Source: an uncultured Bacteroides sp. (GTDB taxonomy: Bacteria > Bacteroidota > Bacteroidia > Bacteroidales > Bacteroidaceae). From it: 16,813 bases of DNA. Shown in pieces: positions 1-8,355 of this stretch. The notes beneath the pieces were generated by a model that searched no databases, was not told where the DNA came from, and was given only the letters and a program-made list of their open reading frames with translations. Location of the stretch: positions 1 through 16,813 of the forward strand of contig USSR01000068.1 of assembly GCA_900557355.1 (NCBI GenBank). The letters are read 5' to 3'. Position 1 is the first letter of the stretch. Each line of letters starts with the position of its first letter. A program made the translations under genes and the position numbers.

Positions 1-660
1 CCTGAACTGCGTTTCGGATATACGGATAGTCTTGATTTTAAGAGCAAACAGGATGCGGAGCGTTATCTGGGACGTTTTCTGTTGGTGAACCTGGATGAGT
101 TTGATCAGATTAGCTCCAATCAGCAGGGCTTTCTGAAACATCTTTTGCAGAAACCTGTGGCAAATTTGCGGAAACCCTACGGTTCTACCATTCAGGAGGT
201 GCGCCGTTATGCCTCGTTTATAGGTACCAGTAATCAGATGGACCTGCTTACCGATCCCAGTGGTAGCCGCCGTTTTATCTGTATCGAAGTGACTGCACCT
301 ATTGATACGAATGTCACCATCAACTACAAGCAATTGTATGCTCAAGCCATGGATGCCATTTATAAAGGTGAGCGCTACTGGTTGAATGATGAGGACGAAG
401 CTATCCTGAAAGAAACCAACCGGGATTTTGAACAGATCAGTCCGCTTGAACAGCTTTTCCACTGCTATTTCCGGGTGGCGGAAGAAGAACGGGAAGGGGA
501 ATGGCTGACCGCAATGGAGATATTCAATTATCTACAGCAGAAAACCCGCGATAAACTGTCGGTCAGCAAAATAGGGCACTTCGGCCGTTCGCTGAAGAAA
601 TTGGATATTCCTTGTAAAAAGTCAAATAGGGGGACGGTGTATTATTTGGTGAGATTATGA
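1..660 (+). CDS. VapE-like protein with DUF3874-type C-terminus (5' end outside window)
   Basis: The reading frame is open from base 1, so the N-terminus and Walker A motif lie outside the window; 219 C-terminal residues are visible. They include a Walker B-like VNLDEFD (visible residues 29-35), a sensor-like IGTSNQ followed by GSRRFICIE (about 75-96), and a C-terminal region with ERYWLNDEDEAIL and SPLEQLFHCYF. This is the pattern I know from Bacteroides virulence-associated E proteins that end in a DUF3874 domain. The family carries a P-loop primase/helicase-like ATPase and is frequent on phages, integrated elements and genomic islands; its role here is unknown. The stop overlaps the next start as ATGA (657-660), so translation could be coupled. 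Its base composition is clearly richer in G+C than the gene that follows. The family call is fairly sure; the exact function is not. Confidence 0.85.
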   Translation, partial: PELRFGYTDSLDFKSKQDAERYLGRFLLVNLDEFDQISSNQQGFLKHLLQKPVANLRKPYGSTIQEVRRYASFIGTSNQMDLLTDPSGSRRFICIEVTAPIDTNVTINYKQLYAQAMDAIYKGERYWLNDEDEAILKETNRDFEQISPLEQLFHCYFRVAEEEREGEWLTAMEIFNYLQQKTRDKLSVSKIGHFGRSLKKLDIPCKKSNRGTVYYLVRL

Positions 661-2445
661 AAAATATATTGTATGTTTTATTGCTTATGGGTGTTGGATT
701 CTTTTCTTGTATTCCACGTCCGACAAATAGTCAGGATAAAATTTTGGCTTATGCAGACACATTGATTAGAAAATCATATTATGATAGTGCTTTGCAGATT
801 CTTGGTTCTGTTTCACCGGAATCTTTATATACACCGGCTTCACAAGCCAGATACGCTTTGTTATTAACTCAGGCCTACGATAAAAATTACATTCGTCATA
901 CTGATGATTCATTGATACGTATAGCTGTGAAATATTACGATAATTCAAAGGATGAATCGATGTGTGCGAAAGCACATTATTACTGGGGACGTGTGTATCA
1001 GGATAATAAAGATGTAATTGGAACTGTGCGCGAATTTATGAAAGCATTGCCCATAGCAAACAAAACGCAAGATTATGATCTATTGTGCTTATTACAATCT
1101 AATTTGGGACACTTATTGTATACACATGGATTGCTTGAAGAAGCCGATTCCGTATATCAACAAGCAGAACGAATGGCGAGTGAACATAAAGATTCGTTGA
1201 GATGGGTAGTAAGCCTCATCAAAAGAGCAGATATTTGTATGGAAAGAGGAGAAGGTTTCTATTTGGAGGCAGAACGGAAACTGTTGAAAGCTCAAACAAT
1301 ATTGTCTTCTGGCGGCAACACTCCTTTGGCAAAGAAAATGCTATATTCTCTAGCGTCATTATATCAATATATGGGAAGGACGGAAGAAGCGATAGAAACT
1401 GTACACAATTTTTTCATCATAGAATCCGATACAGCGAAGTACTACGCTTCTTTTTTGATAGCCGGAAGTAGCTTTTATAAAGAAGGACAATATGATTCTG
1501 CCACTTATTATTTAAAAAGAGCGGTACAATCCAAATCTTATTATACAAAATATGGAGCTTATATGAGATTGGCTGATGTGGCTAGAATACAAGGAAGATA
1601 TTCAGAGGCATTGCAATATGAAGATGCATACATAGCTTATAAAGATTCTGCAATGAAGGAAGAATATCCTGCTAAGGTTATTGCAACATTAAAAGATATG
1701 TTCTATCATCAGTCCGTATATCAATATGAGACTTTCATGTCTCGTTATAGATTGTATATACTATTGTTATCCATAGTTTTATTGATTGCGATCTGCAGCA
1801 TTGTTTGGCGGCACTTTACAGAACAACATAAAGTTAAATTGTCATTGCTAAATCAACAAGATATCCAGACAAAAACAGGTGTACTTGAACAGCTTTTGCA
1901 GGAAAAACGTGATGAAATTAGTCTTTTGGAACAATCATGCGCAGAAAGTGAAGGTGATAGAATTAAACAACTACAAATAAATAGTTGCTTAAATGGACTT
2001 TTGGAAGAGGAAAGGCGTATTGTTAGTGACTTGAAAGCGCTATTAGAGCAAAAGGAAGAAGAAATAAAACAGCTGAAAGGTATTAAGTTTAAGAGATTAA
2101 TAGAAGACACTTCTATCTATCAACGATTACTGTATATAAAAGATGAAAATGCTAAAAACTCTACCGGTAAAATGAATTTGGAAGAGGAAGATTGGGAGGA
2201 ACTATTATCAGAAATAGATTTGGTATCTTTCGATTTCACCACACGTTTAGTAGATCGATATGATGCTTTAGTAGATAATGATATTAGATTTTGCTGTCTC
2301 ATAAAACTTGGATTCAAATTCTCTGAAATAGCACTAATCCTTGGTTGCAGTGTAGATGCTTGTATATAAAAAAGAGAAGTCTATATTGCGCAGAATGGAT
2401 ATGGAACATACAATTAGGCTCAAAGAAATATTGAGAAATATTTGA
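657..2445 (+). pseudogene. Membrane TPR protein with C-terminal LuxR-like HTH, frameshifted near its 3' end
   Basis: The uninterrupted frame runs 657-2369 (570 residues). It starts with a lipoprotein-like signal (FFSC, Cys18). TPR-like helical repeats cover about residues 30-335, one membrane segment lies at about 365-385, a coiled coil at about 395-475, and the start of a LuxR-type helix-turn-helix follows (CCLIKLGFKFSEIALILGCS). The frame stops inside the recognition helix after SVDACI. Removing one T at 2360-2361 changes this to SVDAVYKKEKSILRRMDMEH and stays open to a TGA at 2443-2445, adding about 26 residues that look like the normal family ending. A single-base insertion has therefore probably removed the DNA-binding end. 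Intact relatives in Bacteroides are taken to be membrane-anchored regulators; what they sense is not known to me. The gene is AT-rich and lies immediately after, and overlapping, the VapE gene. A sequencing error is the alternative. Confidence 0.8.
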
Positions 2446-2564
2446 CGGAAAAAGTGGAATAATTATCAGAAGTAATTTGATAGTTTATTTATTATTAAGT
2501 AGTTATATCCTATATTCTTATGCATTAACATATCACTCTAATATTTTTATAATGAATTTTGCTC

Positions 2565-2572
2565 GAACTTTG
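2565..2572 (+). promoter_or_regulatory. Possible Bacteroides -7 element before the HExxH gene
   Basis: GAACTTTG differs at one position from the Bacteroides consensus TAnnTTTG. A T-rich stretch at 2544-2548 lies about 17 bases upstream and could act as the -33 element. Transcription would start near 2579, about 16 bases before the ATG at 2595. The rest of the AT-rich stretch 2446-2564 shows nothing else I recognise. Confidence 0.4.
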
Positions 2573-2594
2573 CGACAAATTAAAAAAATAAGAT

Positions 2595-3803
2595 ATGAAA
2601 AAAGAACTGGCTATAAAACCATATTGGGATAAAGCCAAAGAAAGTAATAGGGGACGTTTTGAAGTTGTTGAAACTCCTACTCTAAGCAAGGGAATGCATA
2701 TAATCCTTGATGAGGAAACTACAAAGCATTGGTAACCAGGTATGAAAGCTGATTATATCCGTAATACAACAAAAATGGTTGTATTGAAAGATTTGGTAAC
2801 TAATAAAACTCGAAGTTTCATTATGGCATTTGTAGGATCGTATGATTATTTGACGCGTAGTCGGAATATGGGAAGAAACAGCTATCTCTATAGAGAACCC
2901 GATTATGATGGAATGGTACTGTATTACGCGATAAATGGTATCTTTATCAATGGTTGGAGATACTCTAATGGAAAACTTGTGGGCTATATTTCACCTTCAT
3001 ATAATGAACAAGGTGAATCTTCGGTCCAGACTCGTGGTTATTATGATTGTCATTATGTTGAAGATAGTACAAGTGATAATGATGATGATGATGATGACAA
3101 CTGGTGGAATAATCCTTATCCTCCTGGAGGAGCAGGCAATGAAACTAATCCGGTTAAACCCGGCAGCAACAACAGTCCAAAAGCTAAAAAGATCTTCCGC
3201 AATTCCAACATGACTGAGGCTAACTGGAAAGTTTTGGAGAAAATGCTTGATAAGATTTTAGCTGACTGCATGGGGGAAGCATTGTATAATGGCTTGGCAA
3301 ATTTTCTTAATGGTCAGACTTTGACTATTCAGTTTAGTAATGGGTCAGACGGCTTATTTAGCGGGAATGGGGCAACGGCGGGTATTACCCTTGGTAGCCA
3401 AATGGAAAGTAACCAGCTATTCCATGAAATGATGCATGCTTACAGGGCTTATCAGGAGACACTTTCTTCCTATAAAGGTTCTAACATGAACGGAGAAATA
3501 GAAGCATGGTATGCACAGTATCTTTATACAAGTAGATTACCGGAATATCCAGGAAGCAAATGGGAAGAAAGGGATAATACTGATCCGCGGCGTGTTGCAA
3601 TCAAAAATCTAACAAATATAATTGATAATAAAGGGAATATACGTTCTGGAGCAAGTGTTGGAGAGTTGGAACTTGAAATTGCAAATACGGTAGTACCTAC
3701 TTTTCATGAGAACTATTATCCAGCGGATAAATATCCCTTTGATTATGATAGACCAGGATTGGAGAATTTTACAAATTTAAAGAAACTAACAATAAATTGC
3801 TAA
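2595..3803 (+). pseudogene. HExxH metallopeptidase-like protein of a Bacteroides secreted family, interrupted by an in-frame stop
   Basis: One frame runs from ATG 2595 to TAA 3801-3803 but is broken by TAA at 2733-2735. The first piece is 46 codons (MKKELAIKPYWDKAK...). The second begins at ATG 2742 in the same frame and has 353 residues. The N-terminal region (WDKAK, EVVE, then ADYIRNTTKMVVLKD and FINGWRYSNGKLVG) resembles a set of Bacteroides lipoproteins as I remember them. The gene shows no signal peptide, so its 5' end may also be lost. An acidic run of six Asp (second-piece residues about 114-121) and a Pro/Gly-rich linker separate it from the C-terminal domain. That domain has FHEMMHAYRAY (HExxH at 228-232) and GEIEA (E252, E254) about 20 residues later, a gluzincin-like layout. 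Substrate is unknown. The small gene behind it is coupled by TAATG. The in-frame continuity across the stop is read directly; calling it a pseudogene is inference, and translation restart at 2742 could still yield the C-terminal part. Confidence 0.7.
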
Positions 3804-4342
3804 TGAAAACTTTAATTATTTTTATCAGTATACTGTTCAGTGCTACATATATGTATGCACAGACAAATTATTATGCCACAACTAAAACTTTCAATCAAGA
3901 TGGCTATATTTATCAGTGTGATGTACGAGCCTCTGGGTTTGTTACACTTTATAATAAAAGTAATAAATTAATTAATGTTTATCCTGTTTATAAGAATACT
4001 GGTGAATCTTTTGTGCAAACAGATGCGGGTATTAAATTGCTTGAGAGTGATACTTGGACACGCTCAAAACGTTTTTCTATTGTTAATGCTGCATTTTCTG
4101 ATAGTGAAAAACAAAGAATAAAGGGATATGATTTTAATATAAAGATGTATATAAATTCAAGTACAGGTAGGGTTGATGAAGTAAGTTTTGAGTTTCATAG
4201 GTCCGGTCCTTTTGCAACAATTCCTGTTTCCGTTTATCGCAAAATAGAAACAGAAATAAAGAAAGAGCTTTGGTTTACTCTTACTGCCGAGGGAAAAATG
4301 CTGAGTTATATTTTTTATTGGTGGGCACAAGAGCCTCAGTAA
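3803..4342 (+). CDS. Small exported protein, probably DUF5043 family
   Basis: The ATG at 3803 shares its A with the stop of the preceding gene (TAATG), which favours this start over the upstream TTG at 3797 and suggests coupled translation. The product has 179 residues and a clear signal peptide (MKTLIIFISILFSATYMYAQ, cleavage expected after AQ), so it should enter the periplasm or be secreted. The mature part has no motif I can assign. Features such as TNYYATTKTF near the new N-terminus, FSDSEKQRIKGYDFNIKMYINSSTGRVDEVSFEF and a Trp-rich tail (YWWAQEPQ end) match the Bacteroides family I recall as DUF5043; a profile search would settle this. It is the only gene between 657 and 4810 without a visible lesion. 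Its place behind a metallopeptidase-like protein would fit a partner or inhibitor, but nothing in the sequence proves that. Confidence 0.75.
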   Translation: MKTLIIFISILFSATYMYAQTNYYATTKTFNQDGYIYQCDVRASGFVTLYNKSNKLINVYPVYKNTGESFVQTDAGIKLLESDTWTRSKRFSIVNAAFSDSEKQRIKGYDFNIKMYINSSTGRVDEVSFEFHRSGPFATIPVSVYRKIETEIKKELWFTLTAEGKMLSYIFYWWAQEPQ

Positions 4343-4385
4343 ATCACTTAATTTAAATCATAAAAATCGTTTCACGTAAAAGACT

Positions 4386-4810
4386 ATGAATATGAGAACA
4401 TTACTACTTACATTGTCGCTGTTTCTTTCATTAGTTAGCCAAGCTCAAATAGCTTATAAATTATCTTATGATAAGCAGACTAAAATTGTAAATTTGAATT
4501 TAACCAATCAGTTTGATGAATTGGCTATCATTGAACCTCGTATGGATGATGCTCCTGGATCGGGAACATACTATAAGATAAACTATAAAGATATAGAAGG
4601 AAAGATATTAAGCTCATCCTCTAACTATGTTTTTAAAATGCGTAGTAATGAAATCTTTATAGAATCTAAAAAAATAAGGATTATAAAATTAATTTACGTG
4701 AACAGTTTAAGGGAAATACTGTAAATGATATTTATACTGTAGAACTGTAAATACATATTCAGGCTCGAGAATTTAAACATACAGTGAGCGAAGAGTATCG
4801 ATGGGAATAA
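4386..4810 (+). pseudogene. Small exported protein, frameshifted at an A7 run
   Basis: The open frame 4386-4724 encodes 112 residues with a signal peptide (MRTLLLTLSLFLSLVSQAQ). ATG 4386 or ATG 4392 could be the start. The last 16 residues look out of frame. Adding one A to the seven A at 4668-4674 gives KKNKDYKINLREQFKGNTVN and then DIYTVEL before TAA 4748-4750. The same frame then stays open for 19 more codons (IHIQAREFKHTVSEEYRWE) to TAA 4808-4810, so the first TAA may itself be a CAA-to-TAA change. The gene begins 43 bases after the preceding gene and is likely on the same transcript. I do not recognise a named family. Because the lesion sits in a homopolymer, polymerase or ribosome slippage could still make some full-frame product; a sequencing error is also possible. 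Confidence 0.6.
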
Positions 4811-4836
4811 ATAAGTGTTTTTTCCGTATGATTCAA

Positions 4837-4844
4837 TATATTTG
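4837..4844 (+). promoter_or_regulatory. -7 promoter element of the AraC-type gene
   Basis: TATATTTG is an exact match to TAnnTTTG. It lies 38 bases before the ATG at 4883, and transcription would start near 4851. A -33 TTTG at the usual spacing is not obvious; only a T run at 4818-4823 is nearby. Confidence 0.55.
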
Positions 4845-4882
4845 CATGCAGTAATGTAATCCTAAAAGTAAGAAGCCTTTCA

Positions 4883-5758
4883 ATGAAAAACTCAATTCCC
4901 CGGTATACTTTCTATAAGACTAAGTACGGAAGCGAACTTTTAGTGGATGTCGTAGAGCTGAAGTACGTAAAAAGGTTCTTGACCAAGGGCACTGTGCACA
5001 CATTGACTTACTATGATATTACTTTCGTTACAGAGGGAGAAGGAAACTTTTCTATCGATAATCAAACGCATAAGGCAGTTCCCTGTGATGTCTTGTTTTC
5101 CAAGCCCGGAGAGATACGGAATTGGGATACCGGCCACATTGTAAATGGCTATGCTTTGATCTTCGAAGATGAGTTTCTGTCTTCCTTCTTTAAAGATCCG
5201 TTGTTTGTGCAGCATCTTTCTTTTTTCAACGTGGGGAGTAAATCTGTCGGACTGCATTTGTCGAATGAGCTTTATGTACGTATGCTTCAATTGTTGAGTG
5301 ATATTAAGACAGAGATCGATTCGTATAAACAAAACGACGTACATGTATTGAGGGCATTGCTTTATGAAGCTCTCATGCTTCTGGACCGGGCATATCAAAA
5401 GATGTTGTCTGACGGCAGTATCCATAAAGAGGCAAATAGTACCCATCTAAGCAAGTTTATGGAATGGGTAGGGACCGACTTGAGGGAACATCACTCTGTC
5501 CGTTACTATGCGGACAAACTGTGTATCACTTCCAATTATTTGAATGAGATTGTAAGTTCGGCTCTGGGGATTAGCGCGAAACAATACATTCAGAATAAGG
5601 TTATGGAAGAAGCTAAAAGACTACTTGTTTATACGGATTTTCCTATCTCGGAAATTGCATTTGAACTTCATTTCTCTACTGTCTCCTATTTTGTACGCTG
5701 TTTTCGCCAATCTACGGGTGAAACTCCTTTGGCTTATCGGAGTATATATAAACCGTGA
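4883..5758 (+). CDS. AraC-family transcriptional regulator
   Basis: The protein has 291 residues, the usual size for a one-component AraC regulator. Residues about 20-165 form a cupin-like sensor region (YYDITFVTEGEGNFSIDNQ, AVPCDVLFSKPG). Residues about 190-289 are the two-helix-turn-helix AraC domain: HSVRYYADKLCITSNYLNEI is the first helix pair and ISEIAFELHFSTVSYFVRCF with TGETPLAYR is the conserved second pair. It should bind DNA as a regulator of nearby or unlinked genes. The inducer cannot be read from the sequence. The flavin-type gene 93 bases downstream on the same strand has its own -7 element and is a plausible target. No lesion is visible, in contrast to the genes upstream. Confidence 0.93.
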   Translation: MKNSIPRYTFYKTKYGSELLVDVVELKYVKRFLTKGTVHTLTYYDITFVTEGEGNFSIDNQTHKAVPCDVLFSKPGEIRNWDTGHIVNGYALIFEDEFLSSFFKDPLFVQHLSFFNVGSKSVGLHLSNELYVRMLQLLSDIKTEIDSYKQNDVHVLRALLYEALMLLDRAYQKMLSDGSIHKEANSTHLSKFMEWVGTDLREHHSVRYYADKLCITSNYLNEIVSSALGISAKQYIQNKVMEEAKRLLVYTDFPISEIAFELHFSTVSYFVRCFRQSTGETPLAYRSIYKP

Positions 5759-5810
5759 AAAGTGTTATTTCTTCCTTGTTTTTTGTTATACTACTTTTCC
5801 GTTATGCCCC

Positions 5811-5818
5811 TATCTTTG
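5811..5818 (+). promoter_or_regulatory. -7 promoter element of the split-barrel gene
   Basis: TATCTTTG matches TAnnTTTG exactly and lies 33 bases before the ATG at 5852. Transcription would start near 5825. The nearest upstream TTTG (5782-5785) is 25 bases away, longer than usual, which could mean activator dependence; that last point is inference. Confidence 0.6.
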
Positions 5819-5851
5819 CCTCATTCAATAACCCAATAAAATAATTGAATT

Positions 5852-6271
5852 ATGAGAGATGTAGAAAAAACAGTAGGGAATATGATTGATAAATTGAAAA
5901 CGGTCTTTATCGGTTCGATAGATGCCGAAGGTTTTCCGAATATCAAAGCTATGCTGCAGCCCAGGAAAAGGGAAGGAATAAAAGTTATCTATCTGACCAC
6001 AAATACTTCATCAATGCGTGTTGCGCAATATCGAAAGAACAATCATGCAAGTATTTACTTTTGTGATACAAGGTTCTTTAGGGGAGTGATGTTGCGCGGC
6101 ACAATGGAAGTGCTGACGGATGATGCCAGCAAGGAGATGATATGGCAGGAAGGAGATACGATGTATTATCCGGAAGGCGTGACCGATCCCGACTATTGTG
6201 TCCTGAAATTTACGGCAATTTCCGGTAGATTTTATAGTAACTTTAAGTCGGAAAGTTTTGTAGTTGACTAA
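5852..6271 (+). CDS. Pyridoxamine 5'-phosphate oxidase-like FMN-binding split-barrel protein
   Basis: The product has 139 residues, the size of the small single-domain members of this superfamily. The N-terminal part (VFIGSIDAEGFPNIKAML) is the usual opening beta-strand pattern. IKVIYLTTNTSSMRVAQYRK and ASIYFCD continue the barrel, and the region after MLRGTMEVLTD, with FTAISGRFYSNF near the end, completes it. Such proteins bind FMN or a related cofactor in the cytoplasm and are often annotated as general-stress or pyridoxamine-oxidase-like. The substrate is not predictable, and true pyridoxine biosynthesis by this short form is unlikely. It follows the AraC-type gene on the same strand and may be controlled by it. 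The following 141 bases contain only a promoter. Confidence 0.88.
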   Translation: MRDVEKTVGNMIDKLKTVFIGSIDAEGFPNIKAMLQPRKREGIKVIYLTTNTSSMRVAQYRKNNHASIYFCDTRFFRGVMLRGTMEVLTDDASKEMIWQEGDTMYYPEGVTDPDYCVLKFTAISGRFYSNFKSESFVVD

Positions 6272-6363
6272 TAATCAGATGGCTTTATCTTCCTAATGCT
6301 AAACTTGTCTTTTTTGTGTTACTCTTTGTCCATTTTGTGGCTATTGTCTTGGTTGATATAGCC

Positions 6364-6371
6364 TAATTTTG
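6364..6371 (+). promoter_or_regulatory. -7 promoter element of the LruC lipoprotein gene
   Basis: TAATTTTG fits TAnnTTTG exactly, 41 bases before the ATG at 6413. Transcription would start near 6378. No -33 TTTG at the standard spacing is clear; TTTG at 6334-6337 is 26 bases upstream. Confidence 0.55.
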
Positions 6372-6412
6372 CACATAATTTGTGTTGACTATGTAATCTT
6401 AAGAATGTATTT

Positions 6413-8341
6413 ATGAGACAAAAGTACTTAAAAGGTATTATGATTGTGGCTGTCACAATCGTATTCGGCAGCTTGGTGACAGGATGCATGGAAAAAGACG
6501 TGTATAATCCGGATGCAGGAAAACAGCCTTTACCTGATCCTGATGAATATTTCGGTTTTGAAACACGTGGTGATGTAAAACTTCTGGTGAACTATGACGT
6601 TCCGGGTTTTACTGCTCTTGTAGAGGTATATGACGAAGACCCGATGGAAACAGTGGAAGGTACACCGGTGAAAAAGGAAGGAGTAGAGGCTATATTCAAA
6701 ACTTATACGGACAATAATGGAAAGTATGAAGGAGAGATGCATATACCTACTTCCGTGAAAACAGTATATTTGTATACTGCGGCATGGGGATTACCCAGAT
6801 GCGTGCAACTGAATGTAGAGAATAATGCTGTAAACTTTGACATGAGTGTAAAAAAACAGAAGTCTTCTACTCGTTCTTATCTTTTCAATGGTCAGGTTCC
6901 ATATACTATTAATGGGCGGAATCATCTCTATTCGTTGTGTAAGTGGGGAGAGGCAGGCTCTCTTGATGGTACATATCTGAAGTCGGTTGATAAGATTGGT
7001 GACGAGACTCCCTTAGAAGTAGCAGAACGCTTGATGAAATTTTTTAATCCTAATGGAATGTCGGGAGTAAATAATTCATATCTATATAAAGGACCCAGGG
7101 TTACCAATATAAAGATAACAGTAGAAACGATGTTGGATGTTATATTCCTTAAACGTGATGCATCTTATGATAATACATTCGGATATTATTATTATAAGAC
7201 AGATGAGGAACCTCAGATGATATCTTCTGTTGATAAATATATTGTATTCCCAAATGTTAAATTATTTGCGTATGAGGGCAAGTATTTACCAATCTTGAAG
7301 TGTGGAAACAAAGCACGTTTGCTTTATTTTGATGAAGATGGTAAAGCAAGTGAGAAATTTCCGGCAGGGTATACGGTAGGCTGGTTTATATATGCTGATG
7401 GATTCAATGGGTACTACCATGATTATGATGTTAAAGAGAATGAAATTAGGACAAAAGAACTTCGTACTTCTAATGAGGCTTTTGGGAATTTGAATGGATT
7501 CGTTTCTGTGAAAGATGAGAAGAGCGGAAAAACGATTATAGGTGTTGAAGATGGGGCGAATCAAAGTTACTGTGACCTCTTATTCTATGTAGACGCCACT
7601 CCGGAAGGAAGTATTGATGATCCCGATAGACCTATTATTAAACCTGATGACGGTAAAGACGATCCGGAACCGGATCCGGTGGAACCTCTGAAAGGTACAT
7701 TAGCCTTTGAGGATATCTGGCCTTCGGGCGGTGATTATGACATGAATGATGTAATAGTAGAATACAGGCGTGAAGTTACTTTTAATACCAAGAACATGGT
7801 AACGAAGATAACTGATATATTTACTCCGGTACACGATGGCGCTACATTCTCAAATGCGTTCGCTTATCAGATAGATCCCGGACAATTTGGTAAAGTGACC
7901 TCGAACTCAACGGGTGTAAAAGTAGAAAGTGAAACGTCGTCCATTATAGTGACTCCTAATGCTAAGGGAAGTATCGGCAAGACGTATACAATAACCAGGG
8001 AATTTAACGCTTCATTTAAGAAAGATGATTTGAAGGGGTATAATCCATATATCATTGTGAAATATGCTGAGGGACAAAAGGATAGGACAGAGGTGCATTT
8101 GCCTAAGTCTAAAGCTACATCCTTAGCGAATCAGTCACTTATCGGCACTAATCAGGATGCTTATTACATTGATCGTGAAGGGGAATATCCGTTTGCCATT
8201 GATATTCCTGTATTGGGCTTCAAGCCGGTGACAGAATCTCACCGTATTGACAGTGAATATCTTGATTTCTCGAAATGGGCAGAGTCAAAGGGTACTAAAT
8301 ATACAGACTGGTATAATAATTATTCCGGTCCAAAAAAATAA
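6413..8341 (+). CDS. LruC-domain surface lipoprotein
   Basis: The protein has 642 residues. The signal ends in a lipobox, LVTGC (Cys25), so it should be a lipoprotein at the outer membrane. Residues about 50-145 look like a beta-sandwich. Residues about 300-393 resemble a DUF4114-type region (LLYFDEDG ... VEDGANQSYCDLLFYVD). An acidic Asp/Pro linker covers about 400-425. The LruC domain (about 429-600) begins with LAFEDIWPSGGDYDMNDVIV, where the acidic residues probably bind calcium. LruC domains occur in many Bacteroides exported proteins; the molecular role is not established. It is a single-gene unit with a -7 element before it and a strong terminator behind it. The sensor-kinase gene downstream is separately promoted, so a functional link is only suggested by proximity. 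Confidence 0.88.
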   Translation: MRQKYLKGIMIVAVTIVFGSLVTGCMEKDVYNPDAGKQPLPDPDEYFGFETRGDVKLLVNYDVPGFTALVEVYDEDPMETVEGTPVKKEGVEAIFKTYTDNNGKYEGEMHIPTSVKTVYLYTAAWGLPRCVQLNVENNAVNFDMSVKKQKSSTRSYLFNGQVPYTINGRNHLYSLCKWGEAGSLDGTYLKSVDKIGDETPLEVAERLMKFFNPNGMSGVNNSYLYKGPRVTNIKITVETMLDVIFLKRDASYDNTFGYYYYKTDEEPQMISSVDKYIVFPNVKLFAYEGKYLPILKCGNKARLLYFDEDGKASEKFPAGYTVGWFIYADGFNGYYHDYDVKENEIRTKELRTSNEAFGNLNGFVSVKDEKSGKTIIGVEDGANQSYCDLLFYVDATPEGSIDDPDRPIIKPDDGKDDPEPDPVEPLKGTLAFEDIWPSGGDYDMNDVIVEYRREVTFNTKNMVTKITDIFTPVHDGATFSNAFAYQIDPGQFGKVTSNSTGVKVESETSSIIVTPNAKGSIGKTYTITREFNASFKKDDLKGYNPYIIVKYAEGQKDRTEVHLPKSKATSLANQSLIGTNQDAYYIDREGEYPFAIDIPVLGFKPVTESHRIDSEYLDFSKWAESKGTKYTDWYNNYSGPKK

Positions 8342-8355
8342 TCTAATTGATGGGG

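Noticed and set aside
1202..1471. An 89-codon plus-strand ORF within the TPR gene
   Set aside because: It is a shifted frame inside continuous TPR coding sequence.
2351..2380. Phase-variable switch in the TPR regulator
   Set aside because: The shift is at a TT pair; no homopolymer or short tandem repeat of the kind that slips often is present, so a fixed mutation is simpler.
2935..3213. A 92-codon plus-strand ORF with a Met/Ile-rich hydrophobic run
   Set aside because: The hydrophobic run is the GAT-repeat poly-Asp tract read in another frame (ATG repeats), not a membrane segment.
1..4810. Transposase, inverted repeats or integration att site around the decayed block
   Set aside because: No transposase motif, terminal inverted repeat or clear direct repeat was found within the window; the mobility idea rests only on the VapE family and composition.
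4940..5446. A 168-codon minus-strand ORF inside the AraC-type gene
   Set aside because: It lies fully antisense to a protein with clear AraC-domain motifs and shows no domain or promoter of its own.
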